Shown here piece after piece: positions 1 through 13,834 of a stretch of 64,000 bases of DNA. Under the pieces are notes generated by a model that saw nothing but the letters and a program-made list of their open reading frames with translations, did no database searches and was not told where the DNA came from. A program made the translations under genes and the position numbers. Source of the DNA: Lichenostomus cassidix (taxonomy: Eukaryota > Chordata > Aves > Passeriformes > Meliphagidae); assembly GCA_008360975.2 (NCBI GenBank), contig CM039182.1:147006656-147070655 (forward strand), given 5' to 3'. The stretch's first letter is position 1, and each line of letters opens with the position of its first letter.

Positions 1-1448
1 CTGGGACCTGGGTGCACTCCTCCTCAGTCTGGTGCTTCCCCTTGAAACGTGATCTGTGGCAGCTGAGTTTAGCTTGATTTTGGCTGGCAGTTCCTCCCCC
101 GTTCTTCTCTTTCCCTCTTCGTAATTACATTTGATTTTTCTTCAGAAGAGAATTCTTTTCCACGGTCATATTTTTATGGGAATTTTAATGAGTCACTTGG
201 CATGACATTAATCATTGAAGTTTTAAAGTGTCCTCAAATTGTATTTTCCTTCCCCTTGAATGCCAGCCACACATTTTTGTTTTTAGTGAAATGCTAGGGA
301 AAAAAATGCTTCAGCCTATTTTCCTCAGTACTAATTGGGGGTTTATTACTGCTTCATTTGCTTACAATTGAATCAAACAAAAACCTCCATCCCTTTTTCA
401 TGGTGCTGCTAATTGAATTGAGTGGGTTATAATGACATTACTGTATATAGATAAATGAACATTTTTTAAATAAATAAATGAACATTAAAAGTCAGTTTCT
501 AAGGACAGTGACTAGTCTGCATACTTTTCTGACGCATATTTTATATCTATTCTCAAATAAGTGTGCACAGCTCAGTTCTGCATTCAGCTTAACTCAGAAA
601 TCAGCCAAAGGTAGTAGTGCTGTAAAGGTTCAAGAATGGGATTTTCCAGACAATCAAGGAAGTTGGAGTGCCTGTTTTCAGTGGAATTCTATTGGGATTT
701 TGGCACTTAATTTCCACAGATCTCAGGGAACAGCACTGCAGCTGATACTACAGCTGGCTGATCTGAGCAGCCACAGGACCACAGGCTTTACCTGATCAGT
801 TCAGCACTTCTCATTAGTTACAAAATCAGGATTTATTTTGTAAAAATTGCTATTTAAAACAGCCAACGTTGCCAAGACATATTTCTTTTATCTGGTAATC
901 ATTCATGGAGTGTGTGAAAGGAAGAACTTTTATAAAGTTCTTATCAATGTAGCCCCAAAAGAGCATGTTGCTGCTTCATTTACATCAAGAGGAACCATTG
1001 ATGCTGATCTCTCAGGTTCCTCTGTAGGATATTGGGGTTTTTTTCATATTTCTTTTGATCTGAAAAGTTTTTCCTTCAGCTAATGTGTTTTTAGAGAAAA
1101 CAGTCTTTGCACATTCATGGTAGTTATTTTTGTCTCATTTAAACCCTTCCTAATTGTAGTGATCTTACCTTGACTATATTACCTAGATATTTAAGTCAGT
1201 CATCTGATAAAGACATCACCCCCTTATGAGTGAAAAATTGTGTCCACAGCCATCTTTCCATTTGGTAGAGCACTTGGAGCAAAACTATTTTTTAGCTGTA
1301 AGTGCACTGCAGCTATTTCATGGACAATCAGTGCTAAGGTCTGCCCTCGTATCATCTCCTTTAAACTCCCAAGAACTCCAGGAAAGGCAAGAGAAATACT
1401 TGAATTATCCAAGCATACACATTTAACAGAAGAAAAATGAAGATTTTC
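1..1448. other. Unique sequence, no gene seen
   Basis: T-rich non-coding sequence. The only local structure I see is a 13-bp direct repeat, ATAAATGAACATT, at 451-463 and 474-486 in an A/T-rich patch. Open frames here are short and have no recognisable domain. Confidence 0.6.
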
Positions 1449-1817
1449 CAGCCTGGAGAAGAAAAGGTTTAAGGGAGATCTCAAGTGCCCAGTGAGGCCA
1501 CAAGAGAGCTGGAGAGGGATTTTTGATAAGGGCTTGGAGAGATGGGACAAGAGGAACTGGCTTTAAACAGAAAGGTGGTAGATTTAGACTGGATAATAGG
1601 AAGAAATTCTTTACACAGAGGGTGATGAGCTCTTGGCACAGGTTTTCCAGAGAAGCTGTGGCTGCTTCATCCCTGGAAGTGTTCAAGGCCAGGCTGGATG
1701 GGGCTTTTAGCAGCCTGGGATAGTGGAAGGTGCTCCTGCCCATGGCAGAGGGGTTGGAATGAGATGTTGCTGAAAGTCCCTTCCAACCCAAATCATTCTG
1801 TTTCTATGATTCTATGA
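1449..1817 (+). mobile_element. CR1 LINE, 3' end
   Basis: This is the 3' end of a 5'-truncated chicken-repeat-1 (CR1) non-LTR retrotransposon. It starts at the conserved CAGCCTGGAGAAG block and passes through the AGGAAGAAATTCTTTAC block near 1599. It then holds the CCTGGAAGTGTTCAAGGCCA block and ends with TCCCTTCCAACCC followed by CTATGATTCTATGA. The order and spacing match CR1 3' ends. Similarity is high enough to suggest a fairly young copy. No protein-coding capacity remains; this is the last part of ORF2 plus the 3' UTR. Confidence 0.95.
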
Positions 1818-3038
1818 AATCTGACACCTGAAGCAAAAGAAAGAAAACATCACAAATGGGTAAGAGAAAATTAATTGACAGCAGTTATTTTCTACTTCTC
1901 AAAGTGCAAGGATTAAAAAAACCAACTGAAATGCTCAAGCTGTAAATTTAAAGCAAACCAGTGAAGATACTTTTCTTCAGAAACCTCATAACCAAACAAC
2001 CAACTTATTGCCACAGGACAGAGCTATACCTAAAATTGGGAAAATATCCACGTGGGGTTTACAGATCTTTACAGGAGACACGTGAAGCTGCTGAATACAA
2101 TGATCTGGATGAAGTAAATCAAGTTATTGGCTGCTACACACCAAGAAGGAAAGACTCCCTTGGCACTCATTATGTTTGAAATATCCTTTCTCTGAACTTC
2201 CCTGGGGCCATGAACCAGGCAGCCCTTTGTTGTGGTGGTTCTTATGTGTTCTCTCATGTAGTCTTTATCTTTAAACACAATAGATGAAGGGCACTCTCTT
2301 GAAGTTTATTTAAATGCAGAGGTTCTAGGTGAGTAGTTATTTAATCCAGTCCTCCTGAGAGATTAAGTGTTGGGTCGGTTGTTCTTTTTGTTCTTTGAAA
2401 GATGTAGCATTTTTGCCAAAATGTACCTTGAATATAAATGAAAAATATAATGTTAAATAAATTGCAAGAGGATTTGCTTCGTTGACTGTGTTTGTAATTT
2501 ACTGTAGAATTACTAGTAGAGCAAATCTATCGGTGACACTTTATATTTCACTGGAACAGTGATCTAAATAAGATGCAATACAGTACATTGAATTTTTATG
2601 TACTTACCTGTAGTTGGATAATAAAGCATGAATTATGACATGAGTGTACTTATGTACTGTAGTTAATAGTCAATCATGTCAATTTTAATAACATGCTGCA
2701 TAGAAAGATGCAGCCTGAGCGTTTTTTAAAAATAAAGTATGTTTAACCTATTGTTCATATATTAATCCCCTAAAAGCTTGTCACTAACTTATTACTAGCT
2801 CTGGTTTTTTTGGGTACAATATATAAATTGTTGTTTAGTTATTGAAGGGTTGCTCATCACAAGTGCAACACTTCAGGCATTAAGGTTTCTTTTATACCCA
2901 CACAAAACCATTTATTTAAAAGCAATTTTGCACATTTATATTTCCTAGCAGCTCTGAGAAGAAACACATTTATGCCACAGGATAAAGACTGACATATGCT
3001 TTGATCCTGGTTTTGTCCTAGATGACCATAGGCACCTA
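1818..3038. other. Unique AT-rich sequence
   Basis: No repeat family or exon recognised. Very A/T-rich between about 2390 and 2960. Short open frames are best explained by chance. Confidence 0.55.
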
Positions 3039-3182
3039 AATCATAGAATGGTTTGGGTTAAAAAAGGACCTTAAATATCATCTAGTTTCAACCTCCCACG
3101 GGGGCACAGACAGCTTCTACCAAACCAGGTTGTTCAAAGCCCCATCCAACCTAGGCTTGACATAGTGAATTTCCCAGAGAAA
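3039..3182 (-). mobile_element. CR1 LINE 3' fragment
   Basis: Reverse-oriented CR1 tail. It begins with AATCATAGAATGGTTTGGG, continues through the ACCTTAAATATCATCTAG block, and reaches the CCAGGTTGTTCAAAGCCCC and CATCCAACCTAGGCTTGA blocks before similarity is lost near TTTCCCAGAGAA. About 145 bp remain, so it is strongly 5'-truncated. Confidence 0.9.
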
Positions 3183-6150
3183 GTGCATTGTTGTCCCTAT
3201 TGATTAAGGAGTGAAGACAAGGCATCAGGAGGAGCAGGTATGAAGCCTCTGCACCCTCAAGGCTTTACTTCAACCTACATCCACCATTTCCCCAAACCTA
3301 CCCCTGAGAGAGACAGGTAGAAGACCAGACCTCACCTGGAGCAGCAGATGTCCAATCCTGAACCCTGCTTCAGGGTCTGGTTGTTGCAGTCAGCTGCATT
3401 AATGTAAAGTTGCTGCTTTGGAGCTTCTCTGACTGGTCTAGCAACTGCTAATGAGGTCATGTTAATGATATCAGGCATTGGGCTCAGCCATTTGTTATGA
3501 GGATGAGGGAACTGCTGAGTAAAGGTCTATGTGGCTATAACAGTCCCCCTTCTGGCCTCAGGTGCAATTCATTCAGCTTGATGGCAAACCTCCTCATGAT
3601 TTCAGCAGGGCTAATTTTCATACTGCCAGTTTATTTTTCCAACGATCACGAGCTTTGACCAAAGCCTTATCTCCAGAGGCAATCCAGACTCAACACAGCT
3701 ATAGGTAAATGCTCAAGGTCAACATGTGGTTGAGCAAGGGATACATAGCCTGGGCAGACCCATCCCAGGTCCAAAACCTTTAATTTTCTCCGCTTCTGTT
3801 CACCAAAATGTTGTGTTTGTTCCTCAGTGTGATGAATGAGCTGTACTAATGATGTAGAACATGCACATAGGTAGCAAAGCCTTTGCATTGCTCCTGCCTA
3901 CTCTCATGGTAATAGTTTCACCCAGCAGACAAAAACTGCACAGAAAAGCTTTTTCCCACTTTTCTTCAAATGATGTGAAGCTGGAGTTGCACAAAGCCAC
4001 AGCACAGAGCTGGTGACACAGGTGCTGCTGGCAGGAGGTCCCAGGCACCAGCTGAGCAACTCTTGTGGTGCTGTGTTGAAGAAAAGATGCTGTCTCATTT
4101 GTTTTCACTTCCCTTTGCTCAGACTAAATGGTTTCATTCTCCAAGGCACCAAGGCCCCCTGGCTCCTACTGACTTCAGCTGCAACAACATCTGTGTCTCA
4201 CTTCTGCTTCACCAAGGTAGAAAACTGACTTCAGACACCTGAATACACAAACTCTTTCCTTAGTCTCTCTTCCACTGAAAATATCATGCCATAACTCCTT
4301 AGTGATCTTTTCCCCCCATAACTGACACCACGTTAACCCGGACATTAATCACACTAATATTTGTTCCCTTGAGTATGCAGCTCTAAGACAGAGAACTGAT
4401 CGTTGTGAAAACCTGTGGTCTGGCCAGAGGACTCAGGCACAATAGCCTGGTGACAAACATTTGGTGTGACATGGATTAAACCCCAGTGAGCACATGTCTT
4501 GTCAGCTAACTTGATTTCCCCTTGGAAATGGCTGCACTGTTTATCCAGAAATCAGGATCTGCTCAGAGACACTGTGGGTGGCTGACACTGTGGAGTGCCA
4601 GCACTGCTGATCATCTACTTTTTCTTGTTTGTAACTTGTAGCAGAAATCCATAACCTTGTGAGCTCCCAGGTACCAGACACCTGCACACAGACAGAGCTA
4701 TCCTCAGCTCTTTGATCATCCATTAGCTCCAGAATTGTTCCTCCCATGCTGCACTGTCAGTAGAGTGTGAGGTTCAATGTGGTCCATCAAGTCCCTCTGC
4801 TAAATATTGCAGAGGGAAAACCATCACCACCTTCTCAAGACCAAACTGAAAATGCCATTAGTGTAATCAAAGCTGCAACCAGCAGCCCACTGTGGTTTAG
4901 GGCCTTGTCACATTAAGCAACACAAAGCAGATAGATTAGGTGCTATGTTTAAATACAGGAGATATATAGGAATAAAGAAAATCATTAGTAGCCAAGGCAA
5001 CTAATTGTGATGGAACTTTTTGTTCATAACAAATACCAAAATAAGCTAATGAAGTGAAGAGACCGAAAAAGAAGCCCAAACAACCACCCAGCCACAAAGT
5101 ACACTGTTTAGTAAAAATACTCCTTTAATAGTACTTAATTGTCACATTCCAACCTACACACGGAAATGCAAGGAAATTGAAGGACATAGGGACAGCCATG
5201 CTGTTCATGACAAGGGCCCAGCCAGCAGAGGCAGGACAGATACACAGGCACAAAGGCTGTGTATCCACCTCGTTCCCTGCTCAGCACTGTCCTGGTTCTC
5301 ACCAGTTCTTTGATAAGAGGGATTCATCTGCATAGAAAATAATTTTCATTGACAGATGGCTAAAGAATGCTAAGAGCAAAGCAAGAATGAATGCCCTGTC
5401 CCCTTAGCACTCCAACAGTCTTTTGTCCTCTCCCATCTATTCTATTCTATTCCTCCAGGCATTTTCCCCTTGAACCCATGCAGATTTGCACACAAGCACC
5501 CCTTCTAGAGATCTGTGCAAGTTCTTCATTCTTCCATGAAGAATCATTTCCCATTGATTTACTCTGTTTCCCATGATCCTCACCTGATGGCCCCCATTCT
5601 TTTATGGGAAGAGAGTCAACTGCTCTGTTATTCACTTTTTTATAGCAAATTCTCTGCATATTCAGAGGTTTTAAGCACTCTTTGAGAATATGTGGGTATG
5701 AATAGGAATGACAAAAGGTTGCTGTGAAGGAGGTTATAGTGCATATCACACAGGGACACAAAACCATCAGCAAGGTGCAGGCAGGATGTGTCAGCTGTGA
5801 ATCAGAGCAAGGTGCCAAAAGGCACTGGGATGTGAAGGACGCTTTGCACCTCTGAATGGGTCCTGCTTCTGCTCAATTACCATCCAAAATGGGATACAGG
5901 TGCTTAAGAGAGTAGGGGGAAGGGCTTGTGGTTCTGGAGAGGAGATACACTCAGAAACCCAGGGACCTGCTGCCAAACTTGTGGTTCATTGTTGTAACTC
6001 TGTGAGGTCCCACTGGGCTCTTGACTCTCTTAATTTTGAGTGTAAATACCTGTCCAAGGAGCCAGGAACCCAAATCCATGTTATATTAGGCAAGTGCCTA
6101 TGTCTGATTTTTTCTTCTGTCAGTCCCACGTGTGCCCCAAGACAACACTG
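3183..6150. other. Unique sequence, no gene seen
   Basis: About 3 kb without a recognised repeat family or exon. A short (TCTAT)n run sits at 5436-5452. Frames on both strands are below 125 codons and show no domain, signal peptide or membrane pattern. Confidence 0.5.
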
Positions 6151-6955
6151 AATCACAGAAACACAGAATATGCAGAGTTGGAAAGGATCCATAAGGATCA
6201 CTGAGTCTAAGTCCTGCCCCCACACAGGACGGCCACAAATGTCACACCATGTGGCTGAGAGTGTTGTCCAAATGATTCTTGAGCTCTGTCAGGTTGGTGC
6301 TGTGACCACTGCCCTGGAGAGCCTGTTCAGGGCCCGAACAACCTCTGGGGGAAGAACCTTTCCCTAATATCCAATCTAAACCTCTCCTGACACAACTTCA
6401 GACCATTCCCTCGGGCCCTGTCACTGTCACCAGAGAGAAGAGATCAGTGCCTGCCCCTCCTTTTCCCCTCGTGTTGTAACTGCAATGAGTTCTCCACCAG
6501 TCTCCTCTTCTGCAGGGTGAACAGACCAAGTGTCCTCAGCCTCTCGTCATATGGCTTCCCCTCAAGGTCCTTCACCATCTTCCTTACCCTCCTTTGGACA
6601 CTCTCTAATAGTTTAATGTATTTTTATATTGTGGCACCCAAAACCACACACAATATTGAAAGTGAGACCACCCCAGCTCAGAGCAGAGTGGGACAATCCC
6701 CTTCCTTGCCCAGCTGGCAATGCTATGCCTGAGGCTCCCCAGGACAGTGTTGGCCCTTCTGGCTGACTCAGATTCAACTTGCCATCCACCAGGACCCCCA
6801 GGTCCCTTTCTACAGCTGCTTTCTAGCACCTCATTCCCCAGTCTGTCCATACATCCAGGGCTGCCCCACCCCAGGTGCAGAATTTGGCATTTGCCCTTGC
6901 TGAACTTCATACACTTGGTGATTTCCCATCTCTCTGATATGTCGCGGTCTCTCTA
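6151..6955 (-). mobile_element. CR1 LINE, 3' 0.8 kb
   Basis: The longest young-looking CR1 of the first 25 kb, on the minus strand. The + strand opens with AATCACAGAAACACAGAATA (the CR1 3' end). It passes the conserved CTGTCAGGTTGGTGCTGTGA and CTCCTTTGGACACTCTC blocks and continues into the C-terminal part of ORF2, ending around the block that encodes the KCQILHLG motif. The 5' truncation near 6955 removes the rest of the reverse transcriptase and the whole endonuclease. Confidence 0.95.
6605..6910 (-). pseudogene. CR1 ORF2 reverse transcriptase C-terminal remnant
   Basis: A 101-codon open stretch inside the CR1 at 6151-6955. Its translation carries KGKCQILHLGW near the N-terminus and RKGIVPLCSELGWSHFQYC near residues 69-87. 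These correspond to the downstream-of-catalytic-core region of CR1 ORF2 that ends in the conserved 'PHLEYCVQFW' type motif. The catalytic YADD/FADD core lies upstream and is absent, so it cannot act as a polymerase. The methionine at the start is internal to the original protein. Confidence 0.85.
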
Positions 6956-9900
6956 TTAAACAGGAAAAAAATGTCCAGAAATTCTGTTCTTCATTTCTCT
7001 CAGAGGTCACCTGCCTCATCCTTTTTCCTTCCCCTCAACAGATTGAAAATTCTGCTGCTGCCCAAGAAGTGGATCTGATATGAAATAGTGGTGAGCAATG
7101 TGCATGCTTGAAGAAGCTTCATTTTTTTCACCTGCCTTAAAATATCTGCTGCCAGACCCAGACACAATCAGAGCTGATAGTATTAAGTCTTCCTCAAAAG
7201 CTAAAACAACACAGGGGAATATCAGCCCTGTCTGCAGCCATCTGAAAAGGGTTCAGTTCTCCAGTGGGAAGAAGGGGTAGGGACATTTTAAAAGAAGGAA
7301 GCTTTAAAAGAAGGAATCATTGCTCCATCAATGATTATTGCCCTGAGACTTGATTCTCTCAGACCGCAACCTCAGCCTACACTAACCTCCACCTGCCTTC
7401 CCACATAATAATTCCTGTTATTCCTCCACTCCTTCTGCTCTGAACAAGTATTCCTTCAAATTTGATGTGGAAAGCTGTACACAGTGTTTTCGGGCACTGT
7501 TCCACCAGTGTTTTAAGCAAGGCTTAGCATTTGGCTATGGTGGATTAATCCCCTCCTCTGGCTAATATTTCTTATCATATTTGCCTTTCCATGGCATCAA
7601 ACTGGCGGCTTGTAGCCCACTTTTGCTAGTCAGAGCCTTTTCCCCCTCAGCAGGCACTCTTACTTTCTAATTCTTTGCTTTCTTGCTCCTACCTCTTACT
7701 TTCTCTCCTTAAAATCCATACTGTATCTCTAAATGCAGCTCCAAAGGTGAACCTGAAGCAAACCAGCCACACTCAAAGCAAGTGCATTTCTATATTTAGC
7801 AACAAACATTTCAGTTGTGCTGCTACAGAGTCTTTTTGAAGAGCTACACCTTCAAAGAGGTCTTCACAGAGCCACTGAGCTAGAAAGTATTGAAGGGGTG
7901 TTGTCTACAATTCAGCGTTGTCAAGCTTATAATTCTTAAGCTTATAGCCGGAGGCAGAGCACAGGGACATTTGCATGGTTATATCTGTTTCTTTCTTCCT
8001 AGAAATTGAAAAGAAGGAACACAGGGTGAAAAATTAATGCCATAGCTAAAAAAAAACAACCCAGTGTCTGCCTGTAATAGCACTTTCTCTCTCTTTCCCA
8101 TATAGTTGTTTTTTTTAAATAAGCACCAAGACACATTTCACGTCCATTGCCAGGACTGGAAGCTTTTAACACCCGTCTGAGTCTTTTTTTTTCCCCCAAA
8201 TAGATGTGAATATCTATGTCCTCCCTACTTATAGAAATATAACCATGTTCAATTGCATTCTGCTTACTTAAAACTGCCCCTGACTCTTCTACTGGTGAGA
8301 CCAGACTTTATATTCACTCCTGACTGATCTCACTGAAAGTGCCACGTGAGCCAAGCCAGACCCTCTCAGGAGAGGCTGTAGATGTTGGAAGATTTCTCCT
8401 TGGCACACACAGTGTACAAACAGGGTTCTAAACCCTGCCCTTCACATTTTATTAATTTCAATATGGTTTATTGATTTTTATCAGCATCCATGGGGTGTTA
8501 TTTGTGAAGATACCTTGTCTGATGTGAGTCCATGAAATTTCAAGTTCACTATTCAGCAGAATATTAACACTGCAGTTCTAAACCAATATTAAAAACATGT
8601 GACTGCCTCAGCACACTCCACATTAAATAAGATGGAGGAGGAAAGTGGAAATTACTAATATTGTTAGTTCTGGAGAAATTAATTGTGTAGAAGGTTTTAA
8701 TTCTCTGGTGATTTTAATGTAGATAAACACCTGTATGCTGCCAATTATTTGCATAACAGTTGTATGTGTCAGACACAAAGAACATAAACTGACTGTCTAA
8801 ATACTCTGAAACTTAAATCTTTTTATATTTACTAGTTAACAGGTAGTTAAAGAGAACAAAAAGATTTATATTTTCAACTAAACAGTGCCTGAGGTTTCTT
8901 GTAAAGGTAGGCATTTGCTTTTTAAGTATCATATACATTTTCTTTCTCCTAGTTTTATTACCTAATCAATATTAGCACTGTTTTTACTTCCCTTTTAGTC
9001 ATCACCCCAAATGTGGCTGGATTTGAGAAGAATGAAGATATTTGTACATCTCCCATACCTCAGTGGATCATCATCTTTGACTAAGTGGCCATTGATGTCA
9101 ATGAGATCTTTGCCAGGGTAAGGATTTCACTGACATCCCAGGATTTGTTCCACAACTGGAAAGGCAATGCAGGGGCTTTGCAGAAAAGTTGCACTTCAAC
9201 TACAAAGCCAGGGCTATTGGGTCAAACACCCCTTTCTCAAGGAAAAGAGTATTTCTCTGGATGTAAGAGAGATTTGGAGAGACTTCAAAACCTATTTTTA
9301 GCTTTTGCCGTACTTAAGGTGAGGAATGTACTACTCATGATTGTTGAGAGGTCTTCCAGCAGGTGAATGTTGTATTTGGGGGTCATATCCCAGAAAACCA
9401 GCCCAGACATGCCAACATCCCAACCCATTTCCATTTTCTTGTACTGGTGTTGGATCATTCCAGTGGAAATGGAGAATGGGCCATGCCAGCAGAGTGAGTT
9501 GCATGGTAGCTGCTTTAGAAAAGTCCTGTTATTATCCATCTGTTTTTCATTTTCCTGTCCTGTTTTCACATGTAAGCCAATGGGTAGAGAGGGCAGGAGG
9601 AAATCCTGTTATCACATGGATGATTTGTGGCTCTGTCATCTTAAAACCTACACTTGACTCCTAAAACAAAGAGAATATTAAGCTTGATGAGCCAATGCTC
9701 TAACCTGACCTGTGTTGTTGTGCAAAGATAGGAATTTGCTGGTATTTTCAAATGCAGAGACATCTGCAGAAGTGGGTGGAAGGGAAGTGCTTTGGGTGCA
9801 CAGATAATTATTGGGATTGTTACATGATAGATGAGGTTATTTTCTCAGTTCTTTTTCTCAGTTCATAATGAGTCTAATCCCCTGAAGTGATGTGACATCC

Positions 9901-10990
9901 AGTCACTGCAAGTACAAGGAAAGACTGCTGCTGCCTGACTGTCAGACAGAAGATTCAATGGCCTTTTCACTCCACAAAGGAAAACAAGTATTGTTTATCC
10001 CATATTAATTTCTCTTTCCATGGCCTGTAAAAGATAAGGATCAACACCAGCAAATTCCTGGTTACAAGACAAAGTAGGTGCTGGATAGGAGTTAGGAGCC
10101 TGTACACCCTGGTGATTCCAGTGTGTTGCTTTTCAAACCATTCCATAAACACTTCAATTACAAAGAGGGTTTCTTCTTCTCTGTTTCAAGACCTATGAAT
10201 ATTATATAAGTGATTTGAAAAGAATATAAAATGTTTTAATTTATTTGGTGCGAAATGGAAGGACACACATATACAGTGTTCTTCAAATCCATTACAAGTG
10301 AGGGGAAAAAAGGGAGAATTTTCTCCCCATCATAGCTCAACGTTTTGAGTTCATTGTCCTTGACTTTGTTAAAATACTTTTTATCTCCTGTTACCTTACT
10401 TTTATGCTTGGAATGAGGCCATATTTCTGAAATTCAAGTAGATAAAGTTATTGAGTATGCCTAGTGTGAGTGGAGAGCATAATGGGAAATTATAAAACTA
10501 CAAAATCTGTTTATATGAGTTATGTCACTGCTCCCCCCACATCCCCCACCCATTCTGGAGGACAGTACAGTTCTAGATTATATCACAGCTGCTGAATGTA
10601 CTTGAGCCCACTCATGGTCAGAAGGTGCTTGTTCTCCTCCATCTTGTGTTACTGATGTGTTGAGCTGGCAGATTCCTGGCATATTCTGTGTCCTACAATT
10701 CCTTGGAATTTAAGAGGAGGATTGAGTCCTGGCATGTTGATAAAAACATCCACCAATTTCACAGAAAATTCAACTAAACTGACATCTGCTGCACCAAGTT
10801 TCATAATCAGCTCCAGATCTACAGTAGTTCCAGCTCAACAGTGCTGTTAGAAATTACTTTAGGACACCAAAAAAAAAACCCTGTTGCAGCAGAACTCCCA
10901 CATGTTCTTGACTCAGAACCCATGCCCTCTCTTGCCACTTTTCCCATTTAAGTTACATAATTTTGATGAGGAACCAGTTATATATCATAA
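6956..10990. other. Unique sequence, no gene seen
   Basis: About 4 kb with no recognised transposon or exon. A 9-bp direct repeat AAGCTTATA lies at 7923-7931 and 7938-7946. Poly-A/T runs occur near 8048, 8108 and 8185. The longest frame (9341-9664, +) has no recognisable domain. Confidence 0.5.
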
Positions 10991-11287
10991 TGTTGTGGTT
11001 TAACCCCAGCTGGCAACTCAGCCCCTCACAGCTGCTCCCTCACTCCCCCACAGTGAGACGGGATGGTAAAAGTGAGAAAACTCGTGGGATGAGGTAAATA
11101 CAGTTTAATAGGTAAAGTAAAAGCCTCGTGTAGAAGCAAAGCAAAAAGAGTAATTAATTCACCACTTGCCATGGCAGGCAGGTGTTCAGCCATTCCCAGG
11201 AAAGCCAGGCTCCATCACACCCAACAGGGACTGGGGAAGAAAAACCTGATCATCCTGAACGTCTCTCCCTTCCATTATCTTTATCTT
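10991..11287 (-). mobile_element. Endogenous retrovirus LTR, 3' part
   Basis: Partial LTR in reverse orientation. The + strand starts exactly with TGTTGTGGTTTAACCCCAG, the reverse complement of the LTR 3' terminus of a common songbird LTR family. It continues through blocks AGTGAGAAAACTCGTGGG, CAGTTTAATAGGTAAAG and AAAGCCAGGCTCCATCAC. CAGTTTAATAGG contains the reverse complement of an ATTAAA-type polyadenylation signal, which sets the sense strand as minus. Similarity fades after about 11287, before the expected TATA region, so only the R/U5-side half remains. No internal retroviral sequence adjoins it. The subfamily name is not assigned. Confidence 0.85.
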
Positions 11288-13524
11288 ATTGAAGGCAGAT
11301 TGGTGGCTACTGACGTTTAACTTGGGAGTTGGAAACATTATCCATACATTTTTTCACAGATATTACTGCAATTCTTTATGGGACTATTTGTCAAGGCTGT
11401 CCACAGTTATACCACCCTGAAGCCTCTGGGAAGCATTTTCAGCATGCTTTGTAAATCACAAATATTTCTCAGTTATTTCCAGAGAGAAATCTCTCAGATT
11501 TGAAAACCCCTTGTAAGTTTCTTTGCATAGAAAGGCAAACAACATCAATATTTTATCCAATAGAATGGATAAGGGATCCTGGTGAAATTTTAGCTTTGCC
11601 AGGGTGCAAATGTCACTGAACCTTGGCTCTTTCCACCTCTTTGAACAGAATGGAGAAACAAGAGACAACTCATCTATGACTGATTGTGGTTCAGATCTGC
11701 CTTCACGCAACGGGACAGATAGAAAGAGCAGCCTTATGTCACTTTCAGCATTACCTCTTGCCTCTTAAGATCCAGAAGAACAAGGGGTTTATGCTTTCTC
11801 CCACTGGTACTGCTTATAAATAACTCCCTGAAATTTAGCAGATCAGAGATATTTTTGAAGGTTAAAGTCACTGCACATTCAGGTAGGATGCCCTTGAATG
11901 TACAGTTCCCAGATTATTTTACAATAAGACTCCTGCAGGACATCCATAAGTTGAAAAATGCTTCCCCCACTTTGGAATGGTGTGCTCAGAATTAACTCGA
12001 GGTCAGATATAAGGATTTTAGCTAAGTACACTCATAAAATTTATATTCCAGAAGTGAATAAATCACAAATTTCTTAGAAAATAAATCCTTCATGGGAGCA
12101 CAACCTTCCTCTTTAAATCTATGAGCATCCTTACAGATCAGAGGAAAATGTGCCTTCACAAAATTTGCTTGAACCTGCATGGCTCAAAAGCTCTCACTTG
12201 GTATGTACCTCATGCACAGAATTGCCTTCTGCTGAGAAGTACAAGGAGCTCAGGCTGTATCTGGTTTTAAATCGTCTGATATCACTTGCATTGCTCAAAA
12301 AAGATTTTACGACATGTCCTTTTGCCCTGGTGATGATTTGTTGTTCTCTTGTGTTTCATTAAGCTATTATTTGTAAAGTGTTTTGTGATGCACTGCATGA
12401 AAGCTGCAATATAAGCAATTTTATGGGCTGGAGTGACAATTCAGGTATCAACAGGCAGGAATTAATGATGCTAATTATTCAAAACAATTGTTTCCTTCTT
12501 TAAGTACTTTGTTTGGAGGGAGGGGTGAATTAAAATGAGTGAGTGGATGTTATGTATAAGAGGTGTAAGCATTTCTGCTGATGGAAGATAAAAGAGGAAA
12601 TCGAAGGACATGAAAAATAGCTCCAAATAATATCTATTGGAATATGACTCCTATATGTCATGTAAATTAGTCGATAAAATAGGGCTGTGCAAGCTACAGA
12701 GCAAAACTAACAGCACATCTAATGAGCCACTTGCCAAATATGTAAAAAAATGTAAACAATGCACCCTTTATCACCTTTACCACTGACTCTAAACTGCAGC
12801 AGGTTTGCTGAAGTGGACTGTACTATCCTAAAATTTTCAGATGAAGGCACGTGTTTACTGAATTGCTCTGTTCAGGGCAATCTGCTGAAGAAGTATTAGC
12901 CCAGTGAAGAACACATAGTAATTGGTTTAAAAATATCCGAAAGGTTTCGTGTCTCTGGGACAGAGATGGGCTCTCCATGACCAATAATACATTTTAATCA
13001 ATAATCCTTGATAATCATTGTGTTTCCTTCTTCACAGCAGCATGATACCTCTGTGTTAAGTAAAATCTGTAACAACTGCCAGTACCAAGTGTTACTCAAA
13101 TATAAGGTGAAATATGGTTTATTTTTCTACTTCTGCTCTGCTTTGGGGTAAAGGATGATGTTGTTTATCCTTGATGATAGGATTCAATTTCTATCAAATC
13201 ACCTTTTTCTAGAGAATATGATTTTTTAATGCTTATTAATAATGGATATATTAGATTGTTACCTAAAAGTGCAGGTTCTCTTATTTCATACAAAAGAGTG
13301 AACATCTAGATACAGGAACCTGACAGAGCAAATAACCTCCACTTACCACATGAGAAACAATTTACAAGATTAGGACTAAAATAAGCAGCCACTAAGCACC
13401 CCTGGAATCTGTTTTTACAGATCTGCATACTTTTCCCCCTGTGATTTCCCCTAAGGATCTAGGTACTCACCAGCTTTACGACAGAGGAGCTCATTTCAGT
13501 ACATTTGAACATTTCAGTACAGAA
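11288..13524. other. Unique sequence between LTR fragments
   Basis: No gag, pol or env similarity and no exon was seen. The stretch is AT-rich with runs of stop codons in all frames. Confidence 0.5.
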
Positions 13525-13733
13525 AGGAAGTACGCAAGAGAAAACTTTCTCACTGTGAGGGCAGTCAGAAAGGAGACAGGGACAGGTTGTGTGAGGATGT
13601 TGTGTAGTTTTCATCCCTAGAGATATTCAGAACCAAATCACGCACAGTCCTCTCCGCCTAACAGAGGAGGTGGAGGAGATCTTCTTCATTTCAAGGAGGA
13701 GGTCCTTCTTCATTTCAGCCATTCTGTGATTCT
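13525..13733 (+). mobile_element. CR1 LINE 3' end, diverged
   Basis: Older CR1 tail in sense orientation. The blocks ACTTTCTCACTGTGAGGGCA and CATCCCTAGAGATATTCAGA, then a terminal CATTCTGTGATTCT, follow the order of CR1 3' ends with a TGTGATTCT-type tail. Several substitutions and a local duplication (CTTCTTCATTTCA twice, near 13681-13714) mark it as more diverged than the 1.4-kb copy. Confidence 0.75.
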
Positions 13734-13834
13734 CCAAAATATCACTTGAAGGATCTCAGTCTTTAGTGCCCTGAATTGAGTAATGGGCTGTGGGGTGCCA
13801 AGGGGTCCCTAGCTCAGAGATTTAAGTTTTTGGA

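Noticed and set aside
11288..13834. Internal region of a provirus between the two LTR fragments
   Set aside because: No gag, pol or env similarity seen and the flanking LTR fragments differ in decay.
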